From Deltaproteobacteria bacterium ADurb.Bin207 (GTDB taxonomy: Bacteria; Myxococcota_A; Polyangia; Polyangiales; Polyangiaceae): a stretch of 64,000 nucleotides of DNA. Both the position numbers and the translations under genes were made by a program. Under the pieces are notes generated by a model. It had not been told where the DNA came from, ran no database searches, and saw only the letters and a program-made list of their open reading frames with translations. Of the stretch, positions 50,264 through 58,091 are shown piece after piece (the stretch's first letter is position 1; each line of letters begins with the position of its first letter). Location: contig MWCO01000018.1 of the NCBI GenBank assembly GCA_002070115.1, forward strand, positions 1 through 64,000. Direction: 5' to 3'.

Positions 50264-50710
50264 TTGCGTATTCCTCGGAAAATATCCTGTGTCGGACAGG
50301 TAGTAACTCCAAATAGCGTTACGAATCCCTTCACGGGAGCCCGCGCGGCTGCCTTTGCCTTTTTGATTCGGTCGCCCTCGGGAAACGTGTGTACCAAGGT
50401 TTTGGGTAGCGATATCGTCGTGCATTGCCCCATGGGAAATATCCTCGTGGGGTTACGAAATTCGCACGTCAGAACGATGCGGGCGACTGCTGAACACCCC
50501 ATCCCTCGACCATGGCAAGAGCCATTGGCGGTCGAACCAGGGTCGAGTTATAGGCAAACGGCGATCGAGCATGGAGCGCGTGTGCTCCTTGCCGCCCATG
50601 TGCGAATGGTGTCTCGGAGTCGGCATACGGAGGTGGTGTATTGGTGGACGACTTGTCCGGGCTTCGGAGATACGAAGTTGACCCTGCTCGACCCATCGGT
50701 CGAACGATGA
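50264..50710 (+). CDS. Unknown protein, possibly GIDE-like domain
   Basis: 148 residues from a TTG codon preceded by AGAGGTGAT, a good ribosome site with seven bases of spacing. The protein has phrases TNPFTGARAAAFAFLIRSP and LGSDIVVHCPMGNILVGLRN, reminiscent of the domain near myxobacterial proteins assigned to the GIDE (E3-ligase-like, membrane-associated) family, from memory. Its stop codon directly abuts the stop codon of the convergent gene at 50711, as for other genuine gene pairs in this window. No transmembrane helix is seen. Assignment of family is weak; reality of the gene is moderately supported. Confidence 0.5.
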   Translation: MRIPRKISCVGQVVTPNSVTNPFTGARAAAFAFLIRSPSGNVCTKVLGSDIVVHCPMGNILVGLRNSHVRTMRATAEHPIPRPWQEPLAVEPGSSYRQTAIEHGARVLLAAHVRMVSRSRHTEVVYWWTTCPGFGDTKLTLLDPSVER

Positions 50711-51391
50711 CTAGTCCCGCTTTTGAACGGGATACTTCGCGAGCACGCCGATGACATAACGAGAATGTTCGTGGGGGATTTGTTCCCAATCCGCAGAGGC
50801 GAGAGATTGTTGAATGCATTCGAGGACGGGCTTGACTTTGGTCCTCGTGAGCGAGCCGCTCTTTCCCGCGAACAGCCGTGTGGTGCGTGTCTTATGGTTG
50901 ATCTCCAACGCGAAGCTAATGCTTTCTTCTCGCCGCTGTTCGGGTACGCAGTTCACGCCTTGCAAGACGGCCTTGACCAGGGAGCGCTCGAAAAAGGGTT
51001 GACGGTCACAGCGCGCGGCTGGAGTGCGTCCCAGCCCCGGACGCTGGCATGAATCGACCCAGACCTTTTCAATGATGACTTGATCCGTACGGATGGTCAG
51101 CGTTTCGGAACTCGCGATGACCAATCCCAAAGGATCTATCGACGCCGCTCCTTGCACCAAGCCACTCATGACCAGTTGAGGAGAACCTACGACTCGTTCG
51201 GAACGTCGACGAGCAAACCATATACCGACAGCCATCGCGGCGACGATGGTCAACGACAAGATCGCCACGATGACAGGATTGGACGGCTTTTTTCCCCCGG
51301 GCGGTTTCAGAGGTATCCTCAAGTAAGAGGGAGATGGTTGCGAAGGAGGAATCCCTCGCCCCAACCACCGCGGAGGTTGTTCAGTTCGCAT
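50711..51391 (-). CDS. Single-pass membrane protein of unknown function
   Basis: 226 residues from an internal ATG; a Pro-rich N-terminus (1-40) precedes one transmembrane helix (about 43-62) and a periplasmic part of about 165 residues. In it, VWVDSCQRPGLGRTPAARC and GVNCVPEQRREESISFALEI contain several Cys that could pair. The C-terminus is basic (ALAKYPVQKRD type). Ends head-on against the neighbouring gene. The divergent promoter region to the lipoprotein gene upstream holds a palindrome. No family recognised. Confidence 0.6.
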   Translation of the reverse strand: MRTEQPPRWLGRGIPPSQPSPSYLRIPLKPPGGKKPSNPVIVAILSLTIVAAMAVGIWFARRRSERVVGSPQLVMSGLVQGAASIDPLGLVIASSETLTIRTDQVIIEKVWVDSCQRPGLGRTPAARCDRQPFFERSLVKAVLQGVNCVPEQRREESISFALEINHKTRTTRLFAGKSGSLTRTKVKPVLECIQQSLASADWEQIPHEHSRYVIGVLAKYPVQKRD

Positions 51392-51454
51392 GATGGTTCT
51401 TGAATTCAAGCATGGACTGTCGGGCATGCGTGAAACAATCGGGTGAATGACGAT

Positions 51455-51493
51455 GGTTACCGGCAAACCTTCCGGAAAACCTTCCGGTAAACC
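51455..51493. promoter_or_regulatory. Small palindrome with repeated AACCTTCCGG between divergent genes
   Basis: TTACCGG (51457-51463) and CCGGTAA (51484-51490) are inverted copies; the interval holds two copies of AACCTTCCGG 12 bases apart. It lies 64 bases before the membrane protein start and 84 bases before the lipoprotein start, so one regulator could control both. Confidence 0.4.
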
Positions 51494-51577
51494 GCAGCAG
51501 ACGAGCTTTGGAAATGGCCTGCTCGATCATTCGCTTCCTGGTATAGTTGTTTGTTGATGTCGCAAACGGAGGAATGA

Positions 51578-53656
51578 ATGCAACGCTCCACGCTGAAAAC
51601 GCCGATGTGCCGATTCCCGTTGGTTTGCCTTGGTCTCGCCGCTCTTTTTTTGGCTTGCGGTGAATCTTCCGAAGAATCTTCGCAAGGGAAAGCCGGGGCG
51701 TCAGGCAATACCGACGGTGGCGTAGGGGGATCCAGTGGAAAAGGTGGATCTGGTGGAACGGGAGGCGGCAGCGCAACTGGGGGCACCAGCGGTACTGGGG
51801 CGAGCAGCGGCTCGGGAGGAGGAGCCAACGTAGGAGGAAGCGGAGGAGCGGAAACGGGTGGTTCGGGAGGCGTTGCCGAATGCTCGAAGGATGAAGACTG
51901 CGCGGGAAAAACGCAAACGCCTTTCTGCTCGGCGCAAGGAGCCTGCGTGGCCTGTGAGCCCGGTGTGCAGGCTCATACTTGCGAAGGGGGTTTGGTGTGT
52001 TGCGACTTCCAATGCGTCGACACCTTGTTCGATATCCACAATTGTGGAGAGTGCGGCAAGAGCTGTTCACTGCCCAACGCCTCGGCAAAATGCGCCATGG
52101 GGCAATGCCGCATCGATAGTTGCGATAGCGGTTTCGCCGATTGCGATGGTTTGCCGCTCAATGGTTGCGAATCCAACGAGGGAAGCTGCTCATGCACGCC
52201 CGGTGATGTCGTGGAATGCTATTCGGGACCACCGGGCACCCAAGGCGTGGGACCCTGCAAAGCAGGGCAGCGTACCTGCAATGCCACCGGCACGGGATGG
52301 GGACCGTGTGAAGGAGAAAAGTTGCCTTCTCCGGACTCATGCCTCAATAACATCGACGATGATTGCGATGGCATCGTCAACAATGGTTTTCCCAACGCGC
52401 CTGGATGCGTATGTATCCCGAACGAGGAAAAGCCCTGCTACTCAGGTCCTCCGAGCACGCTGAACGTGGGAACTTGCCATGGTGGCATGGCTGCGTGCGA
52501 GCCTTCGGGCATTGGCTTCGGTTTGTGTGTCGGGGAAGTCGTACCCAAAAATGAGGAGGTTTGTTTCAACGGCCTCGATGATGATTGCAATGGTGTCGTC
52601 GATGACTCGCCCGACGCCGATGGCGACGGTTGGACTGTCTGTGATGGTGATTGTTGTGATTCTGTCGGCACGACCTGCGGCACACCCGCGCTGGTCAACC
52701 CGGGCGCGATCGAAGTGGTTGGCGATGGGGTGGACAACAATTGTAACGGACAGGTCGATGAAGATCCTTTGTCTGCCTGCAGTTCGGGGTCGAAGTTTTC
52801 TGGAACGACCGCCATGGATTTGCTCAATGCCATGGAAATCTGCAAAGTCTCGACCGGGGGCAGTTGGGGCATCGTCGGTACCCCCGTCATCTCTCGTGCC
52901 AATGGTTCGGGTGCGGGAACCGTCAGCAATTTGCAAGTGGCCGTGACGACTCAGTTCGGAACGGATTCATCGAATCTTCCGCGCTTCGGTCCGAACTTCG
53001 CCATGCTCTCGAGCGGCCACGCGCGAGATGCCAACGACCCTGATGCGACGGCCGGCCTCTCGTACACCTATACGACTGGCGCACCCCCTGCTGACTTCGT
53101 GGCGCCCCATGGCGGCAGTCTGCCTTCGACCGGCGCCGGATGCCCAATTGGCAGCGGCGCCAACGATTCCGTCATGCTCGATGTGCGGCTCAAGGTCCCG
53201 ACCAATGCCAACTCCTTTTCGTTTCAATTCCGCTTCTTTTCCCAGGAGTATTGGACCTACACATGCACGCAGTACAATGACTTTTTCATAGCCATGCTGG
53301 ATTCGTCATGGCTGCCAGGTCCCGGACAGACCGCCATCCCGGCGGACAAAAATATCTCCTTCGACAACAACAAAAACTATATCAGCGTCAACAGCCACCA
53401 ATTCTTCACCGTTTGCCCTCCGAAATCCGGCTACCCCTGTCCGAATGGACAAGCGGGTCTGACCGGTACGGGCTACACCTACGGGCCCGGAGGAGGTACC
53501 GTGTGGTTGACGACCACCGCGCCCGTCGTGCCTGGTGAGACGATTCGCCTTCGATTCGCCACGTGGGACACGAGTGATATGTTGCTCGATTCGATCGTTT
53601 TACTCGATAATTTCCGCTGGAGCGCGGCTCCTTCGAGCGGACCTGTCACCGAGTGA
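51578..53656 (+). CDS. Lipoprotein with Gly/Ser linker, MopE-like metal-binding motifs and choice-of-anchor L domain
   Basis: 692 residues; GGAGGAATGA supports the ATG. The leader ends in a lipobox (LACG, Cys near 27), then an 80-residue Gly/Ser/Thr linker. Residues 110-190 hold Cys-rich repeats. Repeats of the type C-x-D/N-G-x-D-D-D-C-D/N-G-x-V-D (SCLNNIDDDCDGIVNNGFPN, CFNGLDDDCNGVVDDSPDAD, VVGDGVDNNCNGQVDEDP) match the MopE-like putative metal-binding motifs. The C-terminal 300 residues are a choice-of-anchor L type (ISRANGSGAGTVSNLQVAVT, TFDNNKNYISVNSHQFFTV-like, LRFATWDTSDMLLDSIVLLD). Typical myxobacterial surface lipoprotein; function unknown, perhaps binds copper or calcium. Confidence 0.82.
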   Translation: MQRSTLKTPMCRFPLVCLGLAALFLACGESSEESSQGKAGASGNTDGGVGGSSGKGGSGGTGGGSATGGTSGTGASSGSGGGANVGGSGGAETGGSGGVAECSKDEDCAGKTQTPFCSAQGACVACEPGVQAHTCEGGLVCCDFQCVDTLFDIHNCGECGKSCSLPNASAKCAMGQCRIDSCDSGFADCDGLPLNGCESNEGSCSCTPGDVVECYSGPPGTQGVGPCKAGQRTCNATGTGWGPCEGEKLPSPDSCLNNIDDDCDGIVNNGFPNAPGCVCIPNEEKPCYSGPPSTLNVGTCHGGMAACEPSGIGFGLCVGEVVPKNEEVCFNGLDDDCNGVVDDSPDADGDGWTVCDGDCCDSVGTTCGTPALVNPGAIEVVGDGVDNNCNGQVDEDPLSACSSGSKFSGTTAMDLLNAMEICKVSTGGSWGIVGTPVISRANGSGAGTVSNLQVAVTTQFGTDSSNLPRFGPNFAMLSSGHARDANDPDATAGLSYTYTTGAPPADFVAPHGGSLPSTGAGCPIGSGANDSVMLDVRLKVPTNANSFSFQFRFFSQEYWTYTCTQYNDFFIAMLDSSWLPGPGQTAIPADKNISFDNNKNYISVNSHQFFTVCPPKSGYPCPNGQAGLTGTGYTYGPGGGTVWLTTTAPVVPGETIRLRFATWDTSDMLLDSIVLLDNFRWSAAPSSGPVTE

Positions 53657-53701
53657 TTCCGTCGATTCTTTCCGCTTCCCCGACGCACCGCCGAAGCTGC
53701 C

Positions 53702-55132
53702 TCAGGCGCCGGAATCGTGAGGAAGGCTCCCCCGCGGCGCTCGCAGATAAAAAAACGGTGTGACTTGCAGTAGATTCGATACGCGCGACATATAGATGTC
53801 GGCGTAGCGTTCGACTTGACGCGCAAGATGACTCTTGTCGTTGCCCGCGCGCATCAGCAATCCCCATCGCGAGTTGACGAGTTCTACCGCTTGGCGGGCA
53901 AGAGGGGCGATGGTTTCGTCTAATTCATTGATTTCTTTACGTAATTCCTGAAGCCGGGCCTTGAGGGCAGACGCGGTCATCTCCACGGCGGGCCCATATC
54001 CCGCCTCCATTCGTTGCAGCAGCAGGCGCAGCGATGCGTGTTCCTGCTCTCTTTTTTCCTTATCCACCATCTTGCGCGTCAGCTCCCGTTGTTTTTCTTT
54101 GAACGATTCCAAAGCGAGCACTTCATCTTCCAATTCGCGGATCACGAGTGCCGTTCGCCATCGAAAATGGCTTTTCGATGCATGCACATCCGCGAAGATA
54201 TGGTCCCCCACAAACAAAAACTCTTCCCCGGATAGACCTAGGTCCATCTCCACCTGTCGTGCATTTCCTCCCAGATAGACCCCGCCTGCCGCCATGGGGT
54301 GATTCAGCGGCCGGAGCAGCCCTTGTTCATCGACAACCTCGAAAGCCGGCGCTCGACTCGTAAAAAAATCAGGTTTGCGAGAAGCCACGATCACGATGTC
54401 GAATAGCTCGCGCCACGTCATCCCCTCCGGCAACTGCCCATCCAAGGCATATTGCATCATCGCTTTGGTGTAATCCCACTCCGAATTGGTGATGAGCAGC
54501 AACAGCTTGCCCGCTCGCTTCAGATCGAGAAGCGTCAACACCAGATCCGCATCGCGATCCACGAAGCGATCGGGGGCCGTGACGATCTCGCGCTTCAACT
54601 CACCTTCCATATGCGTGGCATCCAGATGCGATCGGATCCGACGACTCAGATCCGCGTACCCCAGCACCCCCGGCAGCGCCCCCGAATCAAGAAGCTCCAC
54701 GAGCTGCCCGTACAAACAAGCTTCAGAGAGCGAAAAAAACGTGTTCATGAATGTCCATCGCGGTGCGCCCAGGTCCACCTGAACATCCCCGTACACATCG
54801 CGTTGCTCCTCGAAGGAAAGCATTCGGGTTCCATGACTCGCGCGCCGAATGAACCCGAACCGATCGGCTTTGACCACGTTGCCGAGTTCTTCGTCCACCA
54901 CCAATCCCCGTGAAAACAAGGACGGATCGAAGGTGAGGTCAGCGACCGGCCACCCGTCGGCTTCCAAGCGTTGCCGAACGTAGGCATACGCGCGCCCCTC
55001 CCACGCCGTTACATGATAGTGAATCAGCGTGTAGTCCATGTCGAACCCCACGGCTCGAATGCTTTTCATGTTCAACGTTCGATTGCAGAAGATGCGACGG
55101 GCCGGCGAGGTGCGGTCGAGAAATCGATTCAT
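53702..55132 (-). CDS. HAD-IG family 5'-nucleotidase
   Basis: 476 residues from the ATG at the start of MNRFLDRTSPARRIFCNRTL; the longer frame is weaker. HAD motif I is IRAVGFDMDYTLIHY, the motif III Lys lies in VIVASRKPDFF, and motif IV is FLFVGDHIFADVHASK. The long insert and C-terminal helices match the HAD-IG cytosolic 5'-nucleotidase group (human NT5C2-like), which dephosphorylates IMP/GMP. Ends with a coiled-coil helix pair. No other purine genes nearby, apart from the double phosphoribosyltransferase 4 kb upstream. Confidence 0.85.
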   Translation of the reverse strand: MNRFLDRTSPARRIFCNRTLNMKSIRAVGFDMDYTLIHYHVTAWEGRAYAYVRQRLEADGWPVADLTFDPSLFSRGLVVDEELGNVVKADRFGFIRRASHGTRMLSFEEQRDVYGDVQVDLGAPRWTFMNTFFSLSEACLYGQLVELLDSGALPGVLGYADLSRRIRSHLDATHMEGELKREIVTAPDRFVDRDADLVLTLLDLKRAGKLLLLITNSEWDYTKAMMQYALDGQLPEGMTWRELFDIVIVASRKPDFFTSRAPAFEVVDEQGLLRPLNHPMAAGGVYLGGNARQVEMDLGLSGEEFLFVGDHIFADVHASKSHFRWRTALVIRELEDEVLALESFKEKQRELTRKMVDKEKREQEHASLRLLLQRMEAGYGPAVEMTASALKARLQELRKEINELDETIAPLARQAVELVNSRWGLLMRAGNDKSHLARQVERYADIYMSRVSNLLQVTPFFYLRAPRGSLPHDSGA

Positions 55133-55158
55133 GCTCTTGCTGTAAAGGAAGCCAGCAG

Positions 55159-56862
55159 CTACCGCAACGATCGGTTGTGGCTCCCACCAACGGCTCGCCA
55201 CTGGTTTTGCGTCCACAACCTGTTTCCGCGTCGCATGAGCATGAGTCCCGCCAACAAAATCAGTACTATGCCCGCGCGCGAGGGGGGATGAGAACGCATG
55301 CGACAAGCGCATCCTTGGGAGTCTTCATCGCTTTCGACAGGGCGAGTGGATACCGTATCGATGATTTGCGCATCGGAGGAGGCGTCGGAGGAGGCATCGG
55401 CGGAAGAAGCATCGGGAGCGGGCGTAACGCTATCTTGCGTGACGACATCCGAGGCGCTTTCTTCCACGGACGAGTCGAGGATGGCGTCGGTTTCGTTCGA
55501 TGAATCGGAAACGAGCACATCCGAAACGGCATCGGGGTCGTGGGTATCTGAGGGCGGACCATCGGTAGCGCCCGCATCGCCAGGTGTTCCACCGCAAAGT
55601 GGTGCGGTAACACAATAGGACTCACCGCTGGAGATGGTCTTGCAGCATCCTCCCGGAAACTCCGGGCAATCCGTGGCCGTGGCGCAGGGATGAGAACAAA
55701 ACGAGGTTTTCGGAGTGCCATTGGTCACCAAACAGACCTCTGCGCCAAGGTTTGCGTTGCAAAACGGCAAATGCTCTTGTCCGGGGTAGCCGCAAGCATC
55801 ACCGGGCCGGCCGGAAGGATGGTAACTCGGAGGCCCGTTGCCGCAAGAAGCGCCCGTGGCCGAAAACGATACGTTGAGCGTATAAGGGCCCGCGTTGGCG
55901 TCTCCTGTCCCGTAGGTATCAGCCACGATGAGGTAGGTTCCACAATCGACGGGGGCCGTGAACGTGCTGTCGTCTCGGTGCGTACAATCATTGGTGTTGG
56001 TGGACGTGTACAAATGGACGTCGATATCCACGCCGACATCGTCGGATACCGATACGGTGAGAAGTCCGGGCTGGGTGATCGTCACCTCGTAGACGAATTC
56101 CGGGCCTGACTCGGGTTTGTTGGGATCCGCCCCACAGCCGTCGAATACGTTGCTCGATGATTGTCGTGTATCGCGCGAATCGGTGAACGGTAGGGATGGG
56201 ATGGGGATGGGATGATGGGGTGTGCCGATGGGGTCTTGGGCGCTCGGACCGGTGATGCCTTCGAAACGCCGCGGTTGGTAGCCGGAGGCATAGGCCCATC
56301 CGCCCCATGGGTTGATATGAACGTTATAGCCGATGGCTTCGTAGAGGATGGGGTCACCATTGGCGAGGGAGTGGCTGTACAAGATGACATGATAACCGGC
56401 TTGATTCAGGGCATCGCCGGAGAGAATTTCGGCCTGGGAAATGGCTGATGATTGGGTGTGCAACGTGCTTGTCGTAAGATGAGTGGTGTTCCAGCATTGG
56501 CTGACGTATCCGGAGCAATCGAGTCCCACGGTGCAGGATAAAATGCCGTCGGCAGGATAGGAGCCCGCTCCCAAGCCCGCTTGGATGCCCTGGTCGAAGG
56601 TGAAAAGGGACATATAGCCGCCCCAATCGTAAGGCAGACCCACATAATCCCCTGGAGTGTATACGCTCTGGTAAGTAGATGAGCAGCTTGCCGTGAGGTT
56701 GTTTTGTGTCGCGCGCCAGGGATGAAAAGCGAAGGCTTTGGCCCGCACCATGACCTCGTCGCGGGTGATGGCGGCGCTTGGTGATGCGGAAATTAGCGCG
56801 ATGGATCCCGCCAAAAGCCCGAAGGACCAACGATTTCGCATCAGACATCGAAACGATTTCAT
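55159..56862 (-). CDS. NlpC/P60-like surface protein with PPC domain and MYXO-CTERM tail
   Basis: 567 residues; the ATG overlaps the stop of the upstream gene by four bases. A signal peptide (about 1-30) is followed by an NlpC/P60-like domain: LPYDWGGYM, LDCSGYVSQCW (Cys), and a later His in GYHVILYSH. A PPC-like beta domain lies about 265-350 (FVYEVTITQPGLLTVSVSDD). Then a Cys-rich piece, an Asp/Ser-rich linker of about 95 residues, and a MYXO-CTERM-like end: GCACR, a hydrophobic helix and MRRGNRL. Beyond it a further 20-residue polar tail is unusual. It probably sits on the outside of the outer membrane and may act on peptidoglycan or peptides. Catalytic His and third residue are not certain. 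Confidence 0.75.
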   Translation of the reverse strand: MKSFRCLMRNRWSFGLLAGSIALISASPSAAITRDEVMVRAKAFAFHPWRATQNNLTASCSSTYQSVYTPGDYVGLPYDWGGYMSLFTFDQGIQAGLGAGSYPADGILSCTVGLDCSGYVSQCWNTTHLTTSTLHTQSSAISQAEILSGDALNQAGYHVILYSHSLANGDPILYEAIGYNVHINPWGGWAYASGYQPRRFEGITGPSAQDPIGTPHHPIPIPSLPFTDSRDTRQSSSNVFDGCGADPNKPESGPEFVYEVTITQPGLLTVSVSDDVGVDIDVHLYTSTNTNDCTHRDDSTFTAPVDCGTYLIVADTYGTGDANAGPYTLNVSFSATGASCGNGPPSYHPSGRPGDACGYPGQEHLPFCNANLGAEVCLVTNGTPKTSFCSHPCATATDCPEFPGGCCKTISSGESYCVTAPLCGGTPGDAGATDGPPSDTHDPDAVSDVLVSDSSNETDAILDSSVEESASDVVTQDSVTPAPDASSADASSDASSDAQIIDTVSTRPVESDEDSQGCACRMRSHPPSRAGIVLILLAGLMLMRRGNRLWTQNQWRAVGGSHNRSLR

Positions 56863-57878
56863 CGTGTACCCCCGTGGTTCGGGCGGGGCAGATCCCAGCT
56901 CGTTACGCGCAATCCTTCCGACCGCGGCTGGATGAAAACCAGGCGGCCCGAAGCTCCCCCCATCGCGAAGGATCGTCGAGGCACATAGAGGTCGTCGACA
57001 GGACCGAGGTCCGTTTCAAACAAAACAGCTCCTGATTGCGCATCCAAACACGATACGGAACGCCGAACGAGAATGGGGCTTTCGGATATCTTGTGCTCGA
57101 GTCGAGCGCAAACGAGGGTATCATGAACGCCGATCAGCCGCGCGGAGAGCACGGATTGCGCGATGATGGGCAAAGAACGAAGGACTTTGGCGCGTGGTTT
57201 TCCGCTTTCGATGACCAGCAGGTGAGGATGCTGGTGTTCGTCAAGCGTTGTGGCAACCCCAAGGCCGTCGGGGAGTGCGAAGCAGCCTTCTTGTTTGCTG
57301 TGGAACACCGCCGCAAGGGGTTGTGGGGCGGACGGGCTACCTAGTCGATACCTTTCTTGATGGGCTGAACGAGCGATGATAAGGCGTGATGGGCCGAAGT
57401 CGATAGCGGTAAGTTCCCGTAATTCCCTGGGAATTCGTAGTTCCGCCACCTTTTTCTCGCCTTCTTGAACCCAAAATAGAGCGCGAAATGGACTGTAAAG
57501 CCCCAGGGCTCCATCCGATGACGAACTTATGTCTTCGGCGTCGGGGGGGGTTGGGGAGATGGTCCACACATCGGTGATGGAGCCGGAAGGGGACAGTTGA
57601 ACGACTCGTTGGTTGACGCGATCGAGCAACAACGTGGAACCATCGGTGGCGATGGTCAGGGATGACACGCCTTCGCTTGGTTGTTGGGGTGAGCGGCGGA
57701 GCCCTACCTGTCCATGGCCGGACCCCCAGGCCACCAGTGATGTGCGGACAGGCTTCGCTAAGCGGTGATTTCGCGTTGCCGAGGGAGTCTGTGGTTGGGA
57801 TGCCCCGAGGGTAACCGACAGAAAGCCGAGGATGCCTGCAATGACAATACTGGCGAACCAACGACGATTGGCCATCAT
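56859..57878 (-). CDS. Secreted beta-propeller-like protein
   Basis: 339 residues from the ATG with GGAGGGC upstream. The signal peptide (MMANRRWFASIVIAGILGFL, cut near GAS) precedes a series of blades: LTIATDGSTLLLDRVNQRVV, ISPTPPDAEDISSSSDGALG, VQEGEKKVAELRIPRELREL, and similar strands to the end. The layout suggests a 6-7-bladed propeller with no catalytic motif visible. It is translated before, and coupled to, the NlpC/P60-like gene, so the two products likely act together outside the cytoplasm. No lipobox, so periplasmic or secreted. Confidence 0.7.
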   Translation of the reverse strand: MMANRRWFASIVIAGILGFLSVTLGASQPQTPSATRNHRLAKPVRTSLVAWGSGHGQVGLRRSPQQPSEGVSSLTIATDGSTLLLDRVNQRVVQLSPSGSITDVWTISPTPPDAEDISSSSDGALGLYSPFRALFWVQEGEKKVAELRIPRELRELTAIDFGPSRLIIARSAHQERYRLGSPSAPQPLAAVFHSKQEGCFALPDGLGVATTLDEHQHPHLLVIESGKPRAKVLRSLPIIAQSVLSARLIGVHDTLVCARLEHKISESPILVRRSVSCLDAQSGAVLFETDLGPVDDLYVPRRSFAMGGASGRLVFIQPRSEGLRVTSWDLPRPNHGGTR

Positions 57879-58073
57879 GCCCTCCAAAATGGAAGCGAAT
57901 CGGTACGGGTAGCATGGGTGAGGAAGGGAGAGAAGGGGTCCGGTAACGCAGTGGGCAAGCGCCAAGATCGCCAACGGCCAAGATGCGTTGGTTTGAGCGG
58001 TTTTTCTGCCAAGGATCGAGCGTGCGGCGCTCATGGTCTCTCGTTCTCCCTTGCTCTCTTTGCGACTCTGGGC

Positions 58074-58090
58074 GACAGTAAAAAACTGTC
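58074..58090. promoter_or_regulatory. Short hairpin just before the kinase start
   Basis: GACAGT (58074-58079) and ACTGTC (58085-58090) are perfect inverted copies around five A. The GTG start begins at 58092, so the stem would cover the usual ribosome-site position. No ordinary Shine-Dalgarno site is otherwise visible. It could limit translation, or the true start could be elsewhere. Confidence 0.35.
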
Positions 58091-58091
58091 C

